Assembly (NCBI GenBank): GCA_964528575.1
Contig: CAZGTQ010000382.1
Span: 1-23,979, forward strand
DNA from: CAZGTQ01 sp964528575
Lineage (GTDB): Bacteria; Planctomycetota; UBA1135; GCA-002686595
Direction: 5' to 3'
DNA: 23,979 nucleotides
Below, piece by piece: positions 7,254-16,017 of the stretch. The position numbers and the translations under genes are program-made. A model generated the notes under the pieces. That model did not search any database. It had not been told where the DNA came from and worked only from the letters and a program-made list of their open reading frames with translations. How positions within the stretch are numbered: the first letter of the stretch is position 1; each line of letters begins with the position of its first letter.

Positions 7254-8582
7254 CTACTCCTCGAACTGCAGCGTCGAGAGCACCGTGAGCGCGACGCAGC
7301 GGCCCTGCTCGATGCCTTCCTCGATCGCGGCGCGGTAGTGGATGCCCCCGTACAGGCGCGAGATCGCGGCTTCGTCGGCCGCTTCGAGGAACGAGGTGAA
7401 GTCCCGCGAGGCGTGCACGCCGTTGTGGGTGTCGTCGGTGAAGCTCACGAGGCCGAGCAGATCCTGCAGGAGCCAGGAGGCCGCGCCCGACTGGGTCGAG
7501 TGCCCGGAGGTGTACTCGGGGAACGGGGGCGTGCCGACCGGCGACGTCCAGAGCGGGTCGATCTCGTCCTGGATGAAGGTGACCGGGCGCAGGAGGTTGA
7601 ACAGGTACTTGCAGTTCCAACAGGTCACGAAGGAATCGTGCATGCCGATGCCGATCTTCGCGAAGCCCTCCGCGGCGACGGCGAGCGAGAGATCCTGCTG
7701 CTCCGCGACCTGCGAGAGGATGCGCACCCAGTGGCCCGCGGGCGTGCCGGTGGCGCCGGGGTTGTCGGCCCAGAATTGCGCGATAGCGAGCTGCTCGGCG
7801 GTGAGGTTCTCCGTCACGACGTACACCTCGAGAGCCTCGGAGTAGAACACCGACAGCGGATCGACGTCGAAGGCGGGCGGCCCGATCGGCGTGCAGTCCG
7901 TCCCGTCCACGAGCGCGAACGTGCGGACGTCGCCCCAGCACGGCAGGAGCGGCGGCGCGAACGCGGGGCCGGTCGGCTCCCACAAGCCGGGGCCGACCGG
8001 CGGCACGTAGACGCAAGCCCCCTGGGTCGAGTAGCCGTCGGTCTGCGACCAGGCGATGAGCTCCTGCGCGACCATGCGGCCCCAGTCGACCGAGCGCGTG
8101 CGCACCCCCGCGGAGACCTCGGCGTCGTACTCGAGGTCGAGGGCCGCCTCGAGAGCGTCGATCGCGTCGAGGTTGGCCTGCAGGCCGGTAGCGAAGAGCT
8201 CGCGCAACATGTCGGCCACCGCAGCGTTCGCCGCCGAGGGCCAGTGATGGACACCGCCGCCGGGCGTGGGCAGCGTGGGCAGTCCGGCGAGTTGGCCGCT
8301 CAGCGAGATGCGCTTGGGCGTGCCCGGGACGACGGCTTCGTAGAGCGTGATGCCCGCGTAGCCGTAGGTGCGCGCCGCGGTCGGTGGCGGCGAGCCCTGG
8401 AGCTGCACGGCGTCGTACAGGAGGTCGAACCACTGGCGCGCCACATCGGAGCTCTCCTGTGTGGCGTTCGGCGCGGCCGGCGGATCGGGCGCGGGTGTGG
8501 AGTTCGAGCTCTCGTTGAAGCAAGCCGGCAGGAACGCGGCGACGACGAGCAGACAGGCGGTGGTTTTGGCTTGGATGTCCAT
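7254..8582 (-). CDS. Vanadium-dependent haloperoxidase / PAP2-family lipoprotein
   Basis: A 442-residue protein of the vanadium haloperoxidase-acid phosphatase superfamily. The N-terminus MDIQAKTTACLLVVAAFLPAC ends in a lipobox (C21), predicting a lipid-anchored envelope protein. The vanadate/phosphate-binding residues are all present in order: K325 and R332 (KYLFNLLRP), S359-G360-H361 (PEYTSGHST), R409 and H415 (SRLYGGIHYR). H361 and H415 correspond to the acid-base histidine and the metal-ligand histidine. Residues 45-310 form the long helical N-terminal part typical of haloperoxidase-like members rather than small PAP2 phosphatases. Whether it oxidises halide or hydrolyses phosphate esters cannot be decided from sequence. 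The barrel-protein gene lies 72 bases upstream on the same strand and may share its transcript. Confidence 0.9.
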   Translation of the reverse strand: MDIQAKTTACLLVVAAFLPACFNESSNSTPAPDPPAAPNATQESSDVARQWFDLLYDAVQLQGSPPPTAARTYGYAGITLYEAVVPGTPKRISLSGQLAGLPTLPTPGGGVHHWPSAANAAVADMLRELFATGLQANLDAIDALEAALDLEYDAEVSAGVRTRSVDWGRMVAQELIAWSQTDGYSTQGACVYVPPVGPGLWEPTGPAFAPPLLPCWGDVRTFALVDGTDCTPIGPPAFDVDPLSVFYSEALEVYVVTENLTAEQLAIAQFWADNPGATGTPAGHWVRILSQVAEQQDLSLAVAAEGFAKIGIGMHDSFVTCWNCKYLFNLLRPVTFIQDEIDPLWTSPVGTPPFPEYTSGHSTQSGAASWLLQDLLGLVSFTDDTHNGVHASRDFTSFLEAADEAAISRLYGGIHYRAAIEEGIEQGRCVALTVLSTLQFEE

Positions 8583-8654
8583 GGGAGGTCCCGAATCGGT
8601 GAAGTGCAGGGGGGTGCTCGAACTCTCGTGTGCGGTGGTCCTCGCGCGTCGCGA

Positions 8655-9497
8655 TCAGAGCCGCACGACCAAGCCGAGCGAGATCGCGTCCGCGTCGCCG
8701 GTGTTGCGCCCGTCGATGGTCGTACGCCACATCCCCGTGACGCCCACCTTGTCGTTGATGCGCAGGTAAGCGGAGATGCCGGCGCGCTCGTACTCCTCGA
8801 AGACCGCGGGGAAGCCGCCGAGGGCTGGCACGTCGCTGATATCGATCCCGCCGTCGGTGGTCACGAGGGAATAGAAGGGCGTCACCGTGAGGTTGGGGAT
8901 CGGCGTGACGCCGAGGGTCACGTTGACCGGGATCTCGTCCTCAGGAGCCCCGTTGCGGATGTCGTAGCCGGTCTCGACCGCGATGAACGCGCCCGAGTCG
9001 TGCTGGTACTGCGCCACCACGCGGCCGCGCAAATCGGTCTGCCCGTCGCCGATCGCGGTCACCTGGTCGGAGGGGTACTCCCCCATCGGCACCTTGACCG
9101 ACGGGACCCCGAGCAGCGAGAAGTGGCCGCCGGCGAAGGGCTTGTGCAGGAAGCGCCACTTCGCGCCGAGGATGAAGTCTTGCATGTCCTTCACGTCGGG
9201 GATGCCGCCCGTGCCGTCGGATTCCGACTCGACGAGCGCACCCGACATGAACAGGTCCGTGTCGTCGCGCAGGCCGTAGGCCATGTACAGCGAGTAAGTC
9301 TCGCGTTCGACCTCGCCGACCGCATCCGCCGAGACGCGGTCCTTCCCGACCCAGAACTCGTCGTACGAGTCGATCGTGTAGCTGAGGGACACGTCGAGCT
9401 TACCCTTCCCGCGCACGAAGCCCGTCTCGCCCTGCGCATGAACGACGGAGCAGACGAAGCCGATCGCGATCGCGGATCGAAGGACGAGTTGAAGCAT
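8655..9497 (-). CDS. Outer-membrane beta-barrel transporter-like protein
   Basis: A 280-residue exported protein. The chosen start (MLQLVLRSAIAIGFVCSVVHAQG) gives a classic signal peptide ending AQG; an ATG six codons upstream at 9515 is possible. The mature part alternates polar and hydrophobic residues in about a dozen amphipathic strands, such as KLDVSLSYTIDSYDEFWVG, ETYSLYMAYGLRDDTDLFM, FILGAKWRFL and VVAQYQHDSGAFIAVETGY. It ends SLGLVVRL with a nearly terminal hydrophobic residue, as in outer-membrane barrels. The look is that of the MetA-type 'transporter' barrels found near degradation genes, but no specific substrate is indicated. It lies just upstream of the haloperoxidase-like lipoprotein gene, so the two may act together in the envelope. 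The longer reading frame upstream of the signal peptide is not coding. Confidence 0.82.
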   Translation of the reverse strand: MLQLVLRSAIAIGFVCSVVHAQGETGFVRGKGKLDVSLSYTIDSYDEFWVGKDRVSADAVGEVERETYSLYMAYGLRDDTDLFMSGALVESESDGTGGIPDVKDMQDFILGAKWRFLHKPFAGGHFSLLGVPSVKVPMGEYPSDQVTAIGDGQTDLRGRVVAQYQHDSGAFIAVETGYDIRNGAPEDEIPVNVTLGVTPIPNLTVTPFYSLVTTDGGIDISDVPALGGFPAVFEEYERAGISAYLRINDKVGVTGMWRTTIDGRNTGDADAISLGLVVRL

Positions 9498-10083
9498 GGG
9501 TCGTGTCACGAACATCCTGTTCGTCTCGGGGGTGTGGGGTGCGGTCGCGCGCCGTTCGAGTCCGAGCTGAGTGCGGGCTGGAGGCTGGGAGCGAGGGGTC
9601 TCGGCGCCGGCCTCGGCAGACCCTAACCTCACGCAGCGAATATGGATAGGTGCGGATAGGGTCGACCCCTCAGCGCCGCACACGCTTCTGGCGCCGGCGG
9701 CGCTCGCGCCCCGACCGGCCTCCTGGCCGCCGGAGGCCTGCCGAGAGAGCGCGGCCAGCGCGGCACCGAGGACGAGACCCGGGGCGCCTTCGAGCCAGGA
9801 CGGGCGACGTGCCTTCGGTCGGGCGGGTGTTTCCTACCCCGCACCCTCCGAGGCTCGGCAAGAGCCTCGAGTTCCGCCGCCGTCGCGAGGCTCGGCCTCG
9901 GTCCGCGCGCCCGCCCGAGGCGGGCTGTGCTTCTGCGCCGACGACTTCGGGACCGTGGAACCTCTTCGACTTCGGCGTCGCGCGCCTGCGGTCGCGCGCA
10001 GTGTCCCGCCCCGCGGCCCTGCCGCGCCGGCAGCGCTATGCTGCGGATCGCTCGCTCCCCCACGGTCCCCTCGGAACTGATCC
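9498..10083. other. Long divergent intergenic region with hairpins, no credible gene
   Basis: About 590 bases separate the divergent barrel and Tricorn genes. Frames here are open only because of high GC; their translations are arginine/proline-rich without domains. Contents are the palindrome at 9508-9524; an AT-richer patch near 9638-9660 with ggatag repeated twice, the best-looking promoter area; a hairpin at 9849-9869 (cgaggctc/gagcctcg, 5-base loop); and a hairpin at 9909-9925 (gcccgcc/ggcgggc, 3-base loop). The last two could belong to a long Tricorn leader or to a small RNA. Confidence 0.45.
9508..9524 (-). promoter_or_regulatory. Perfect palindrome at the barrel gene start
   Basis: acgaaca-tcc-tgttcgt is a perfect 7-base inverted repeat, 10 bases upstream of the preferred ATG (9497) on the minus strand. 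It could be an operator or a leader hairpin over the ribosome binding region. It resembles a Gram-positive LexA box, but the GAAC and GTTC halves are 5 rather than 4 bases apart. Confidence 0.4.
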
Positions 10084-13000
10084 ATGAGCTCCCGCTTCGC
10101 GCTCGCCGCCCTCGCCCTCGTCCTCCTCGGTGCTGCCGCCGGGGCACAGATCCGGCCGGACGCCGTCATGTTGCGCTATCCCGACGTCGGCGAACGCGAC
10201 ATCGTGCTCCGCTACGCCGGCGACCTCTGGATCGTGCCCAAAGAAGGCGGCACGGCACGCCGCATCTCGTCGGCGCCCGGCGCGGAGAGCTTCCCCAAGC
10301 TCAGCCCCGACGGCACGCGCGTCGCGTTCACGGCGAGCTACGACGGAGCGAGCGACCTCTACGTCCTCGACGTCGCCGGCGGTGTGCCGCGCCGCGTCAC
10401 GCACCACGGCGCGCAGGAGGTGCTGTGCGACTGGACGCCGGACGGACAGGAGCTGCTCTATTGGTCGAGCGAGATCTCCGGTCTCGGCCGCGCCTCGCGG
10501 ATCCTGCGCGTCGACGCGGACGGCGGGCAGCCCACGCCGCTGCCCGTTCCCTACGGCACGTTCGGCAGCATCGACGCGACCGGCAGGTGGCTCGCGTACA
10601 CGCCGATGTCGCGCGAGTTCCGCACGTGGAAGCGCTACCGCGGCGGGCTCGCATCCGACATCTGGCTCTTCGATCTGCAAACGCACGAAGCGCGCAAGAT
10701 CACCGACTACGAAGGCACCGACGCGCTGCCGATGTGGCACGGCGGCGAGGTCGTCTTCGTGTCCGACCGCGGCGAGCGCAACGTGCTCGACCTGTGGGCG
10801 TACGACGTGAGCACCGGCGCGACACGCCAGCTCACGCACTTCGAGGAGCACGACGTCGAGTTCCCGTCGATGGGCCCTCAGGACGTCGTCTTCCTGAACG
10901 GCGGCTCGATCTGGCGCTACGTGCTGGCGACCGGCGCGGTCACGCGCGTCGAGATCGAGATCCCCGGCGATCGTCCCGACCTGCGCCCGCGCGCGCACGA
11001 CGTGTCCGCTCTCGTCGCGACGGTCGCGCCCGGGCCGAGCGGCAAGCGCGCCATCGTCGAAGCGCGCGGCGAGCTCTTCAGCCTGCCTGTCGGCGAGGGC
11101 GCGCCGCGCAACCTGACGCGCACGAGCGGCATCGCCGAGCGCTATCCCGCCTGGAGCCCCGACGCGCGCTGGATCGCGTACGTGTCCGACCGCTCGGGCG
11201 AATACGAGCTGTGGCTGCGGCGCGCGGACGGCGAGGCATTCGAGGGCGCGGACGAGAACGGGGAGCGGCGTCTGACGTCGCTCGGCGAGCGCTGGAAGCT
11301 CGCTCCCGTCTGGGCGCCGAATTCGGAGCGGCTGGTGTTCGCGACGAACGACGGCGCGCTCACGCTGTGCGACGTCACGACGGGCGAAGTCCGCGAGATC
11401 GCGCGCACGCGCACGGGCTTCCCGCCGGCGCTCGACTGGTCGAAGGACTCGCGCTGGCTCGCGTACGCGGATCGGCACAGCGAATCGCGGCTCAGCGCGA
11501 TCCAGCTCGTCGAGGTCGAAACGGGCACGGTGCACGAAGTCACGTCGGGGCGGTTCGACGACGCCGACCCGTGCTTCGACGACGAGGGCGACTGGCTCTA
11601 CTACCGCTCGATGCGCCACTTCGAGCCGCTGTACGGCGAGCTCGACACGACGTGGATCTACGCCGACGGCCACCGCGTCGTCGCGGTTCCGCTGCGGGCG
11701 GACGTCGAGAGCCCGCTCGCTCCGACCGATCCGGTCGAAGAGATCGCGAAGGCGGACGACGAGGATGAGGAGGAGGGTGAGTCCGACGCGGACGACGAGA
11801 GCTCCGACGAAGAGCGCGGCGAGGCGGAGGAGACTGCCGACGCCACGGCGGACGAGGACGACGAGAGCGCGGCCGACGAGAAGGACGAAAAGGACGGCAA
11901 GGACGAGAAGGACGAGCTCGTCGCGATCGAGCTCGAGGGTTTCGAGGCCCGCGGCATGCTCCTGCCGATCGAGGCGGGCCGCCTGCGCTCGCTCGAGGCG
12001 GTCGGAGGCAAGGTCCTCTTCCTGCGCAGCCCGAGCCGCGGCGCGGACGGCGAGACGAACCTCGTCTTCTACGACATCGAGGAGGAGAAGGAAGAGACGA
12101 TCCTCGAGGAGGCGAACGGCTACCAGCTCCTCGCTTGCGGCGACAAGCTGCTCGTGCGCGCGGGAGAGCGGACGGCGGTCGTGCCGATCTCGGCCGGCGC
12201 GAAGATCGAGGAGGACAACACGCTCTCGACGAAGGGCCTGCGCGTGAGCGTCGATCCGCGCGAGGAGTGGAGTCAGATCCTCGCGGACGCCTACCGCGTG
12301 ATGCGCGACTACTTCTACGAGCCGGGCATGCACGGGCTCGACTGGCACGCGACGTACCAGCGCTACGCGGGCGCGCTCGCCGACGCGACGTCGCGCGAGG
12401 ACGTGCACTGGCTGATCGGTCAGATGATCGCGCAGCTCAACGTCGGGCACGCGTACAACCGCGGCCCGCGCGACATGGACGGCGGGGGCGACGCCGACGG
12501 CGAGCGCATCGGCTACCTCGGCTGCGACTGGACGCTCGAGGACGGCGCGTATCGCGTCGCGCGGATCCTGGGCGGCCACGAAGCGGAGGCGGACGCCCGC
12601 TCGCCGCTCGCCGTGCACGGCGCGGACGTCTCCGAGGGCGCTTGGCTGCTCGCGGTGAACGGCGTTCCGGTGGACGCGTCCCGCGCGGTCTACGCCGCGT
12701 TCGCGGGCACCGCGGGGCGGCCGACGTGGATCACGGTGAACGCGGCGCCGGCGTTCGACGGCTCGGAACGCGACGTGCTCGTCGAGCCGCTCGCGAGCGA
12801 GAGCGCGCTGCGCTACCGCACGTGGGTCGCCGACAACGGCCGGCACGTCGCGGAGCGCTCGAACGGCCGCATCGGGTACGTGCACGTACCCGACACGGGG
12901 CGCAACGGGCAGAACGAGTTGGTGCGTCAACTGTTCGGACAGCTCCACACGGACGCGTTGATCGTCGACGAGCGCTGGAACGGCGGCGGCCAGATCCCGA

Positions 13001-13494
13001 CGCGCTTCATCGAGCTGCTCGACCGGCCGACGACGAACTTCTGGGCGACGCGCCACGGCGAGGACTGGACGTGGCCCCCGGACGGCCACTCCGGCCCCAA
13101 GGCGATGCTGATCAACGGCGCGGCCGGCTCCGGCGGCGATTGCTTCCCCTACTATTTCCGCCAGGCCGGCCTGGGCGAGCTGATCGGCACGCGCACGTGG
13201 GGCGGCCTCGTCGGCATCTCGGGCAACCCCGGCTTCGTCGACGGCGCGTCCGTCTCGGTGCCGACCTTCGGCTTCTACGAGCTCGACGGCACGTGGGGCG
13301 TCGAGGGTTACGGCGTCCCGCCCGACATCGAGGTCGTCGACGACCCCGCCCTGATGGCCGACGGCGGCGACCCCCAGCTCGACGCGGCGATCGACCATCT
13401 GCTCGAGAAGCTGAGCACCTGGCAACCGCTCGAGGCGGGCGCCCCGCAAGGCCCCGACCGCCGCGGCGCAGGCGTGACCCCGGCGGATCGCTGA
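10084..13494 (+). CDS. Tricorn protease homologue (S41 family)
   Basis: An 1136-residue Tricorn-type serine protease, which in other organisms cuts peptides released by larger proteases into short products. A signal peptide (MSSRFALAALALVLLGAAAGAQ) suggests export to the periplasm, unlike archaeal Tricorn. Domains in order: a first beta-propeller of PD40-type blades (about 25-310, SPDGTRVAF and similar); a second propeller (about 311-545 and 615-710) interrupted by an acidic insert (553-612, rich in E, D and K); a helical C1 region (725-795) with catalytic H789 in NVGHAY; a PDZ-like domain (about 805-900); and the S41 core with VDERWNGGG (961-969), nucleophile S1016 in AGSGGD and E1074 in VEGYGVPPDIEV. 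No obvious ribosome binding site precedes the ATG. It is flanked by a 15-base tandem array and a hairpin at its 3' end. Confidence 0.93.
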   Translation: MSSRFALAALALVLLGAAAGAQIRPDAVMLRYPDVGERDIVLRYAGDLWIVPKEGGTARRISSAPGAESFPKLSPDGTRVAFTASYDGASDLYVLDVAGGVPRRVTHHGAQEVLCDWTPDGQELLYWSSEISGLGRASRILRVDADGGQPTPLPVPYGTFGSIDATGRWLAYTPMSREFRTWKRYRGGLASDIWLFDLQTHEARKITDYEGTDALPMWHGGEVVFVSDRGERNVLDLWAYDVSTGATRQLTHFEEHDVEFPSMGPQDVVFLNGGSIWRYVLATGAVTRVEIEIPGDRPDLRPRAHDVSALVATVAPGPSGKRAIVEARGELFSLPVGEGAPRNLTRTSGIAERYPAWSPDARWIAYVSDRSGEYELWLRRADGEAFEGADENGERRLTSLGERWKLAPVWAPNSERLVFATNDGALTLCDVTTGEVREIARTRTGFPPALDWSKDSRWLAYADRHSESRLSAIQLVEVETGTVHEVTSGRFDDADPCFDDEGDWLYYRSMRHFEPLYGELDTTWIYADGHRVVAVPLRADVESPLAPTDPVEEIAKADDEDEEEGESDADDESSDEERGEAEETADATADEDDESAADEKDEKDGKDEKDELVAIELEGFEARGMLLPIEAGRLRSLEAVGGKVLFLRSPSRGADGETNLVFYDIEEEKEETILEEANGYQLLACGDKLLVRAGERTAVVPISAGAKIEEDNTLSTKGLRVSVDPREEWSQILADAYRVMRDYFYEPGMHGLDWHATYQRYAGALADATSREDVHWLIGQMIAQLNVGHAYNRGPRDMDGGGDADGERIGYLGCDWTLEDGAYRVARILGGHEAEADARSPLAVHGADVSEGAWLLAVNGVPVDASRAVYAAFAGTAGRPTWITVNAAPAFDGSERDVLVEPLASESALRYRTWVADNGRHVAERSNGRIGYVHVPDTGRNGQNELVRQLFGQLHTDALIVDERWNGGGQIPTRFIELLDRPTTNFWATRHGEDWTWPPDGHSGPKAMLINGAAGSGGDCFPYYFRQAGLGELIGTRTWGGLVGISGNPGFVDGASVSVPTFGFYELDGTWGVEGYGVPPDIEVVDDPALMADGGDPQLDAAIDHLLEKLSTWQPLEAGAPQGPDRRGAGVTPADR

Positions 13495-13550
13495 GCGTTG
13501 GGCCGCTGATCGTTGAGACGCTGATCGTTGGGCCGCTGATCCGCCCGACG
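13491..13550 (+). repeat. 15-base tandem array at the Tricorn stop codon
   Basis: Units at 13491-13505 (ctgagcgttgggccg), 13506-13520 (ctgatcgttgagacg) and 13521-13535 (ctgatcgttgggccg) differ at only a few positions, with a fourth decayed unit to 13550. The first unit contains the Tricorn TGA stop. Confidence 0.85.
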
Positions 13551-13582
13551 GCGAGCGGAGCGCACCGCCGCTCCGCTCGCCG
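13549..13582. terminator. Perfect 14-base-stem hairpin between convergent genes
   Basis: cggcgagcggagcg (13549-13562) and cgctccgctcgccg (13569-13582) are exact inverted repeats with a 6-base loop, 54 bases past the Tricorn stop and before the convergent SGNH gene end. No T-run follows directly; a T5 stretch at 13661-13665 is too far to be part of it. Likely terminator for Tricorn, possibly bidirectional. Confidence 0.55.
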
Positions 13583-13693
13583 CGGCGCGCAGCCCACCGC
13601 CGCCCCCTCCCACCCGGGGAGACCGCCGCGCGCGGCCCTCGGTGTCGCGCTCCGTTCGCCTTTTTCGACGAGGCAACCGCGCGCCGCCCCCCG

Positions 13694-15190
13694 TCAGGGA
13701 TCGAAGCGCAGCCAGACGACGTCCGTCCACGTCACCGGGACGAGCGCGTGCGGCACGTCGCCGACCGAGACCGCGAGCGCGAACACGTGCACGCCGGCGA
13801 GCGCGGGCGCGTCCGGCGCGAGCTCGAGCTCGAGGCGCGCCCGTCCGTGCTCGTCGAGCCGCGCCGCGAGACGTCCGCTCACGCCGCTCGCGGACCCGAG
13901 CGCGCGCGCGGTGAGCTCGTCGCGCATCAGCGGGAACAACGGCGGCTCGCCGCGCGGGCCGAACGGCGTCGGCGTGCGCGAAAGGCGCAGTTCGCAGCGC
14001 TCGCCCGCGAGCGCACGACCGGGCGTGTCGCCTGGCATGACGCCGAGCGCGACTTCGAGCGTCACGCGCCCTCCGCGCGAGCGGTCGAGGGCGCGCGCGT
14101 CCGCCGCGAGCGTCGGCGGCGGGCCCGGGGCGGCCGGCGCGATGTCGCCCGGCCAGCCGGCGCGCTCGATCGCGTCGGCGAGCGCGAGCGCGAGCCAGGC
14201 GTGGCCGCGGGCGCTGGGGTGCACGATGTCGAGGTAGAGCTCCGCGGGCGCGCCGGGCGCGTAGACCGCGCGCTGGTCGACGAGCGGGACGCCGCGCGCG
14301 AGGGCGAGCGTGCGCAACGCCTCCCGATAGCGCTCGCTACGCGCGTAGTTGCGCGGCTGCTCCGCTTCGCGCGACGGGTCGAGCGCAGGCAGCACGACGA
14401 GCGCGTGCGCTCCGTCGCGCTCGCACGCGTCGAGGATCGCGGCGACGTCGCGCTCGAACGCGTCGAGCGGCACGCGGTAGCCGTCCGGCGGCTCGCCCGC
14501 CAGCCACGCGTCGACGACGCGCTGCCAGGCGCGCTCCGCCGCGAATCGGGCGACGAGCGTGCGCGCGAGCTGCACGAAGAGCAGCGGATCGGCGTTCGGA
14601 CGCTCGGCGCCGCCCGCCGCCCGCTGCGCGTCGCTGAGGCCGAGCGCGGGACTGAAGTCGTTCCAGGCGCCGAGATAGAGCACGACCACGTGCGGGGCGA
14701 GCGGGCGCACCGTGCGCTCGAACAGGCGCCGGCTCTGGAACGTCGAGTAACCCGGCACGCCGGCGCACACGACCTCGACGAAGCGGCCCTCGCGCGGGCG
14801 GCCGAGCGCCGCCGCGAGGCGCGCGCCGTACGTCTGCGGCCAGCCGACCATGACACCGTACGTGCACGAGTCGCCGAGCAGCGCGACGCGCAGCGTGCCA
14901 GGCGGCAGCGCGTCGGCGACCTGGGGGCCGCGCAGGCCGCGCGCGCCGATCGCGTCGCCGCCGTACGGCTCGCGCGCTCCCGGACGCGGCTCCCAGAACA
15001 GCTCCTCGCTCGGGCGGTACACGCCCTCGAGCCCGGCTGCCTCGACGTCGAGCCGGTTCGCGAAGCGCATCCGCAGCGGCCCGGCCGGCGCGCTCCAACC
15101 GAACGCGCGCAGGCCGAGCTCGAGCCCGCCGAACACGACGACGAGCGCGGCGAGCGCGACCGCGAGACGCGTGCGCAGACGCGCGCTCAT
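13694..15190 (-). CDS. Membrane-anchored SGNH/GDSL hydrolase
   Basis: A 498-residue protein with one N-terminal hydrophobic segment (about 9-28) and a large extracytoplasmic domain. SGNH-hydrolase blocks are visible: G106-D107-S108 (LLGDSCTYGV, nucleophile S108), block II glycine in CAGVPGYS (142-149), N177 in GAWNDFS, and D321-x-x-H324 in LDIVHPSARGH. This predicts an esterase, lipase or acyl-transfer activity on a cell-surface or polysaccharide substrate. A beta-rich C-terminal region (about 365-498) follows the catalytic domain. The ATG overlaps the stop of the RNase Z-like gene by four bases (ATGA), so translation is probably coupled and this is the last gene of a four-gene operon. The frame stays open upstream into the neighbour but homology starts only here. 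Confidence 0.87.
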   Translation of the reverse strand: MSARLRTRLAVALAALVVVFGGLELGLRAFGWSAPAGPLRMRFANRLDVEAAGLEGVYRPSEELFWEPRPGAREPYGGDAIGARGLRGPQVADALPPGTLRVALLGDSCTYGVMVGWPQTYGARLAAALGRPREGRFVEVVCAGVPGYSTFQSRRLFERTVRPLAPHVVVLYLGAWNDFSPALGLSDAQRAAGGAERPNADPLLFVQLARTLVARFAAERAWQRVVDAWLAGEPPDGYRVPLDAFERDVAAILDACERDGAHALVVLPALDPSREAEQPRNYARSERYREALRTLALARGVPLVDQRAVYAPGAPAELYLDIVHPSARGHAWLALALADAIERAGWPGDIAPAAPGPPPTLAADARALDRSRGGRVTLEVALGVMPGDTPGRALAGERCELRLSRTPTPFGPRGEPPLFPLMRDELTARALGSASGVSGRLAARLDEHGRARLELELAPDAPALAGVHVFALAVSVGDVPHALVPVTWTDVVWLRFDP

Positions 15191-16017
15191 GAGAAGCCGA
15201 ACAGGAACGGCGTCACCCGCTCGCGCAGCGACGGCGGCAGGCGCCGGTCGAGCAGCTCGACGATCTCGTTGCGGCGGTAGCGGGCGGAGAAATGCGTGAA
15301 GACGAGCGCCTCGTTCTGGAACGCGTCCGCGCGCTCGATCACCTCGTCGAGGTGCACGTGGCCCTTCGCGCGGCACTGCTCGACGGTCACGCGGGAATCG
15401 AGGAACGTGACCTCGAGCACGAGGATGCGCGCCTCGCGCACGACGCTCTCGCGCTCGACCACCTCGATGCGCGTGTCGCCGGTGAACGCGAGCTCGGCTC
15501 TCTCGATCGGCTCGGTGACCTCGACGCCCTCTTCGACGCGCAGCCGGCGGATCTCCTCCGGCGCGAGGCCGCGGTACTCGGCGCGCAGCTTGTGGTGGCG
15601 CGACCAGATCGCGTAGCCCTGGGTCGGGACGCGGTGCACCGATGCGAACGGACGCGCCACGAGGCCCTGCGCCAACTCGTGCTCGCCGCCCGGCCCGAGC
15701 GGGACGAGCTCGTACGCCAAGTCCGACTGGTCGAGCCGCCGCCACGCGTCGAACAGCGCCCGGAATGCGTCCGCGTTCGCCGGCGGAACGACGTACGTCG
15801 GCGGCGGCATGCCGACGAGCGCGCGCATCGCCGCGTGGCGCGCGACGCCGCCCATGTGGTCGATGTGCGCGTGCGTGAACAGCACCGTCGGGCGCGCGAC
15901 GACCTCCGCCGGGCAGCGGCCGACGTCGAGCGCGATCTTCCAGCCCGGCAGGTCGATGCACGTCTCGATGCCGCCGATCGACAGCCCGCCGATCCGGACT
16001 CCCGCAACGTCGATCAT
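15187..16017 (-). CDS. RNase Z-like metallo-beta-lactamase-fold hydrolase
   Basis: A 276-residue MBL-fold enzyme. The metal ligands follow the RNase Z order: H49-x-H51-x-D53-H54 (FTHAHIDHMGG), H128 in SVHRVPTQGY, D181 in FTGDT and H242 in FTHFSARY. GHVHLDEV (219-226) falls at the catalytic-helper GH motif of that family. RNase Z removes tRNA 3' trailers; RNase Z-like paralogues can have other phosphodiesterase roles, and sequence alone does not separate these. It is somewhat shorter than typical bacterial RNase Z. Start and stop each overlap their neighbours by four bases (ATGA), with the Clp-N gene before it and the SGNH gene after it, indicating one polycistronic message. Confidence 0.85.
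   Translation of the reverse strand: MIDVAGVRIGGLSIGGIETCIDLPGWKIALDVGRCPAEVVARPTVLFTHAHIDHMGGVARHAAMRALVGMPPPTYVVPPANADAFRALFDAWRRLDQSDLAYELVPLGPGGEHELAQGLVARPFASVHRVPTQGYAIWSRHHKLRAEYRGLAPEEIRRLRVEEGVEVTEPIERAELAFTGDTRIEVVERESVVREARILVLEVTFLDSRVTVEQCRAKGHVHLDEVIERADAFQNEALVFTHFSARYRRNEIVELLDRRLPPSLRERVTPFLFGFS

Noticed and set aside
9509..9523. LexA (SOS) box
   Set aside because: GAAC and GTTC halves are separated by five bases instead of four, and the downstream gene is not a damage-response type.
9571..10080. 169-codon frame in the intergenic region before Tricorn
   Set aside because: P/R/A-rich translation, no domain or signal, and alternative frames are equally open.
10036..13449. 1137-codon frame opposite the Tricorn gene
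   Set aside because: Perfect shadow of a gene with full catalytic motifs; the antisense product is low-complexity R/V/D-rich sequence.
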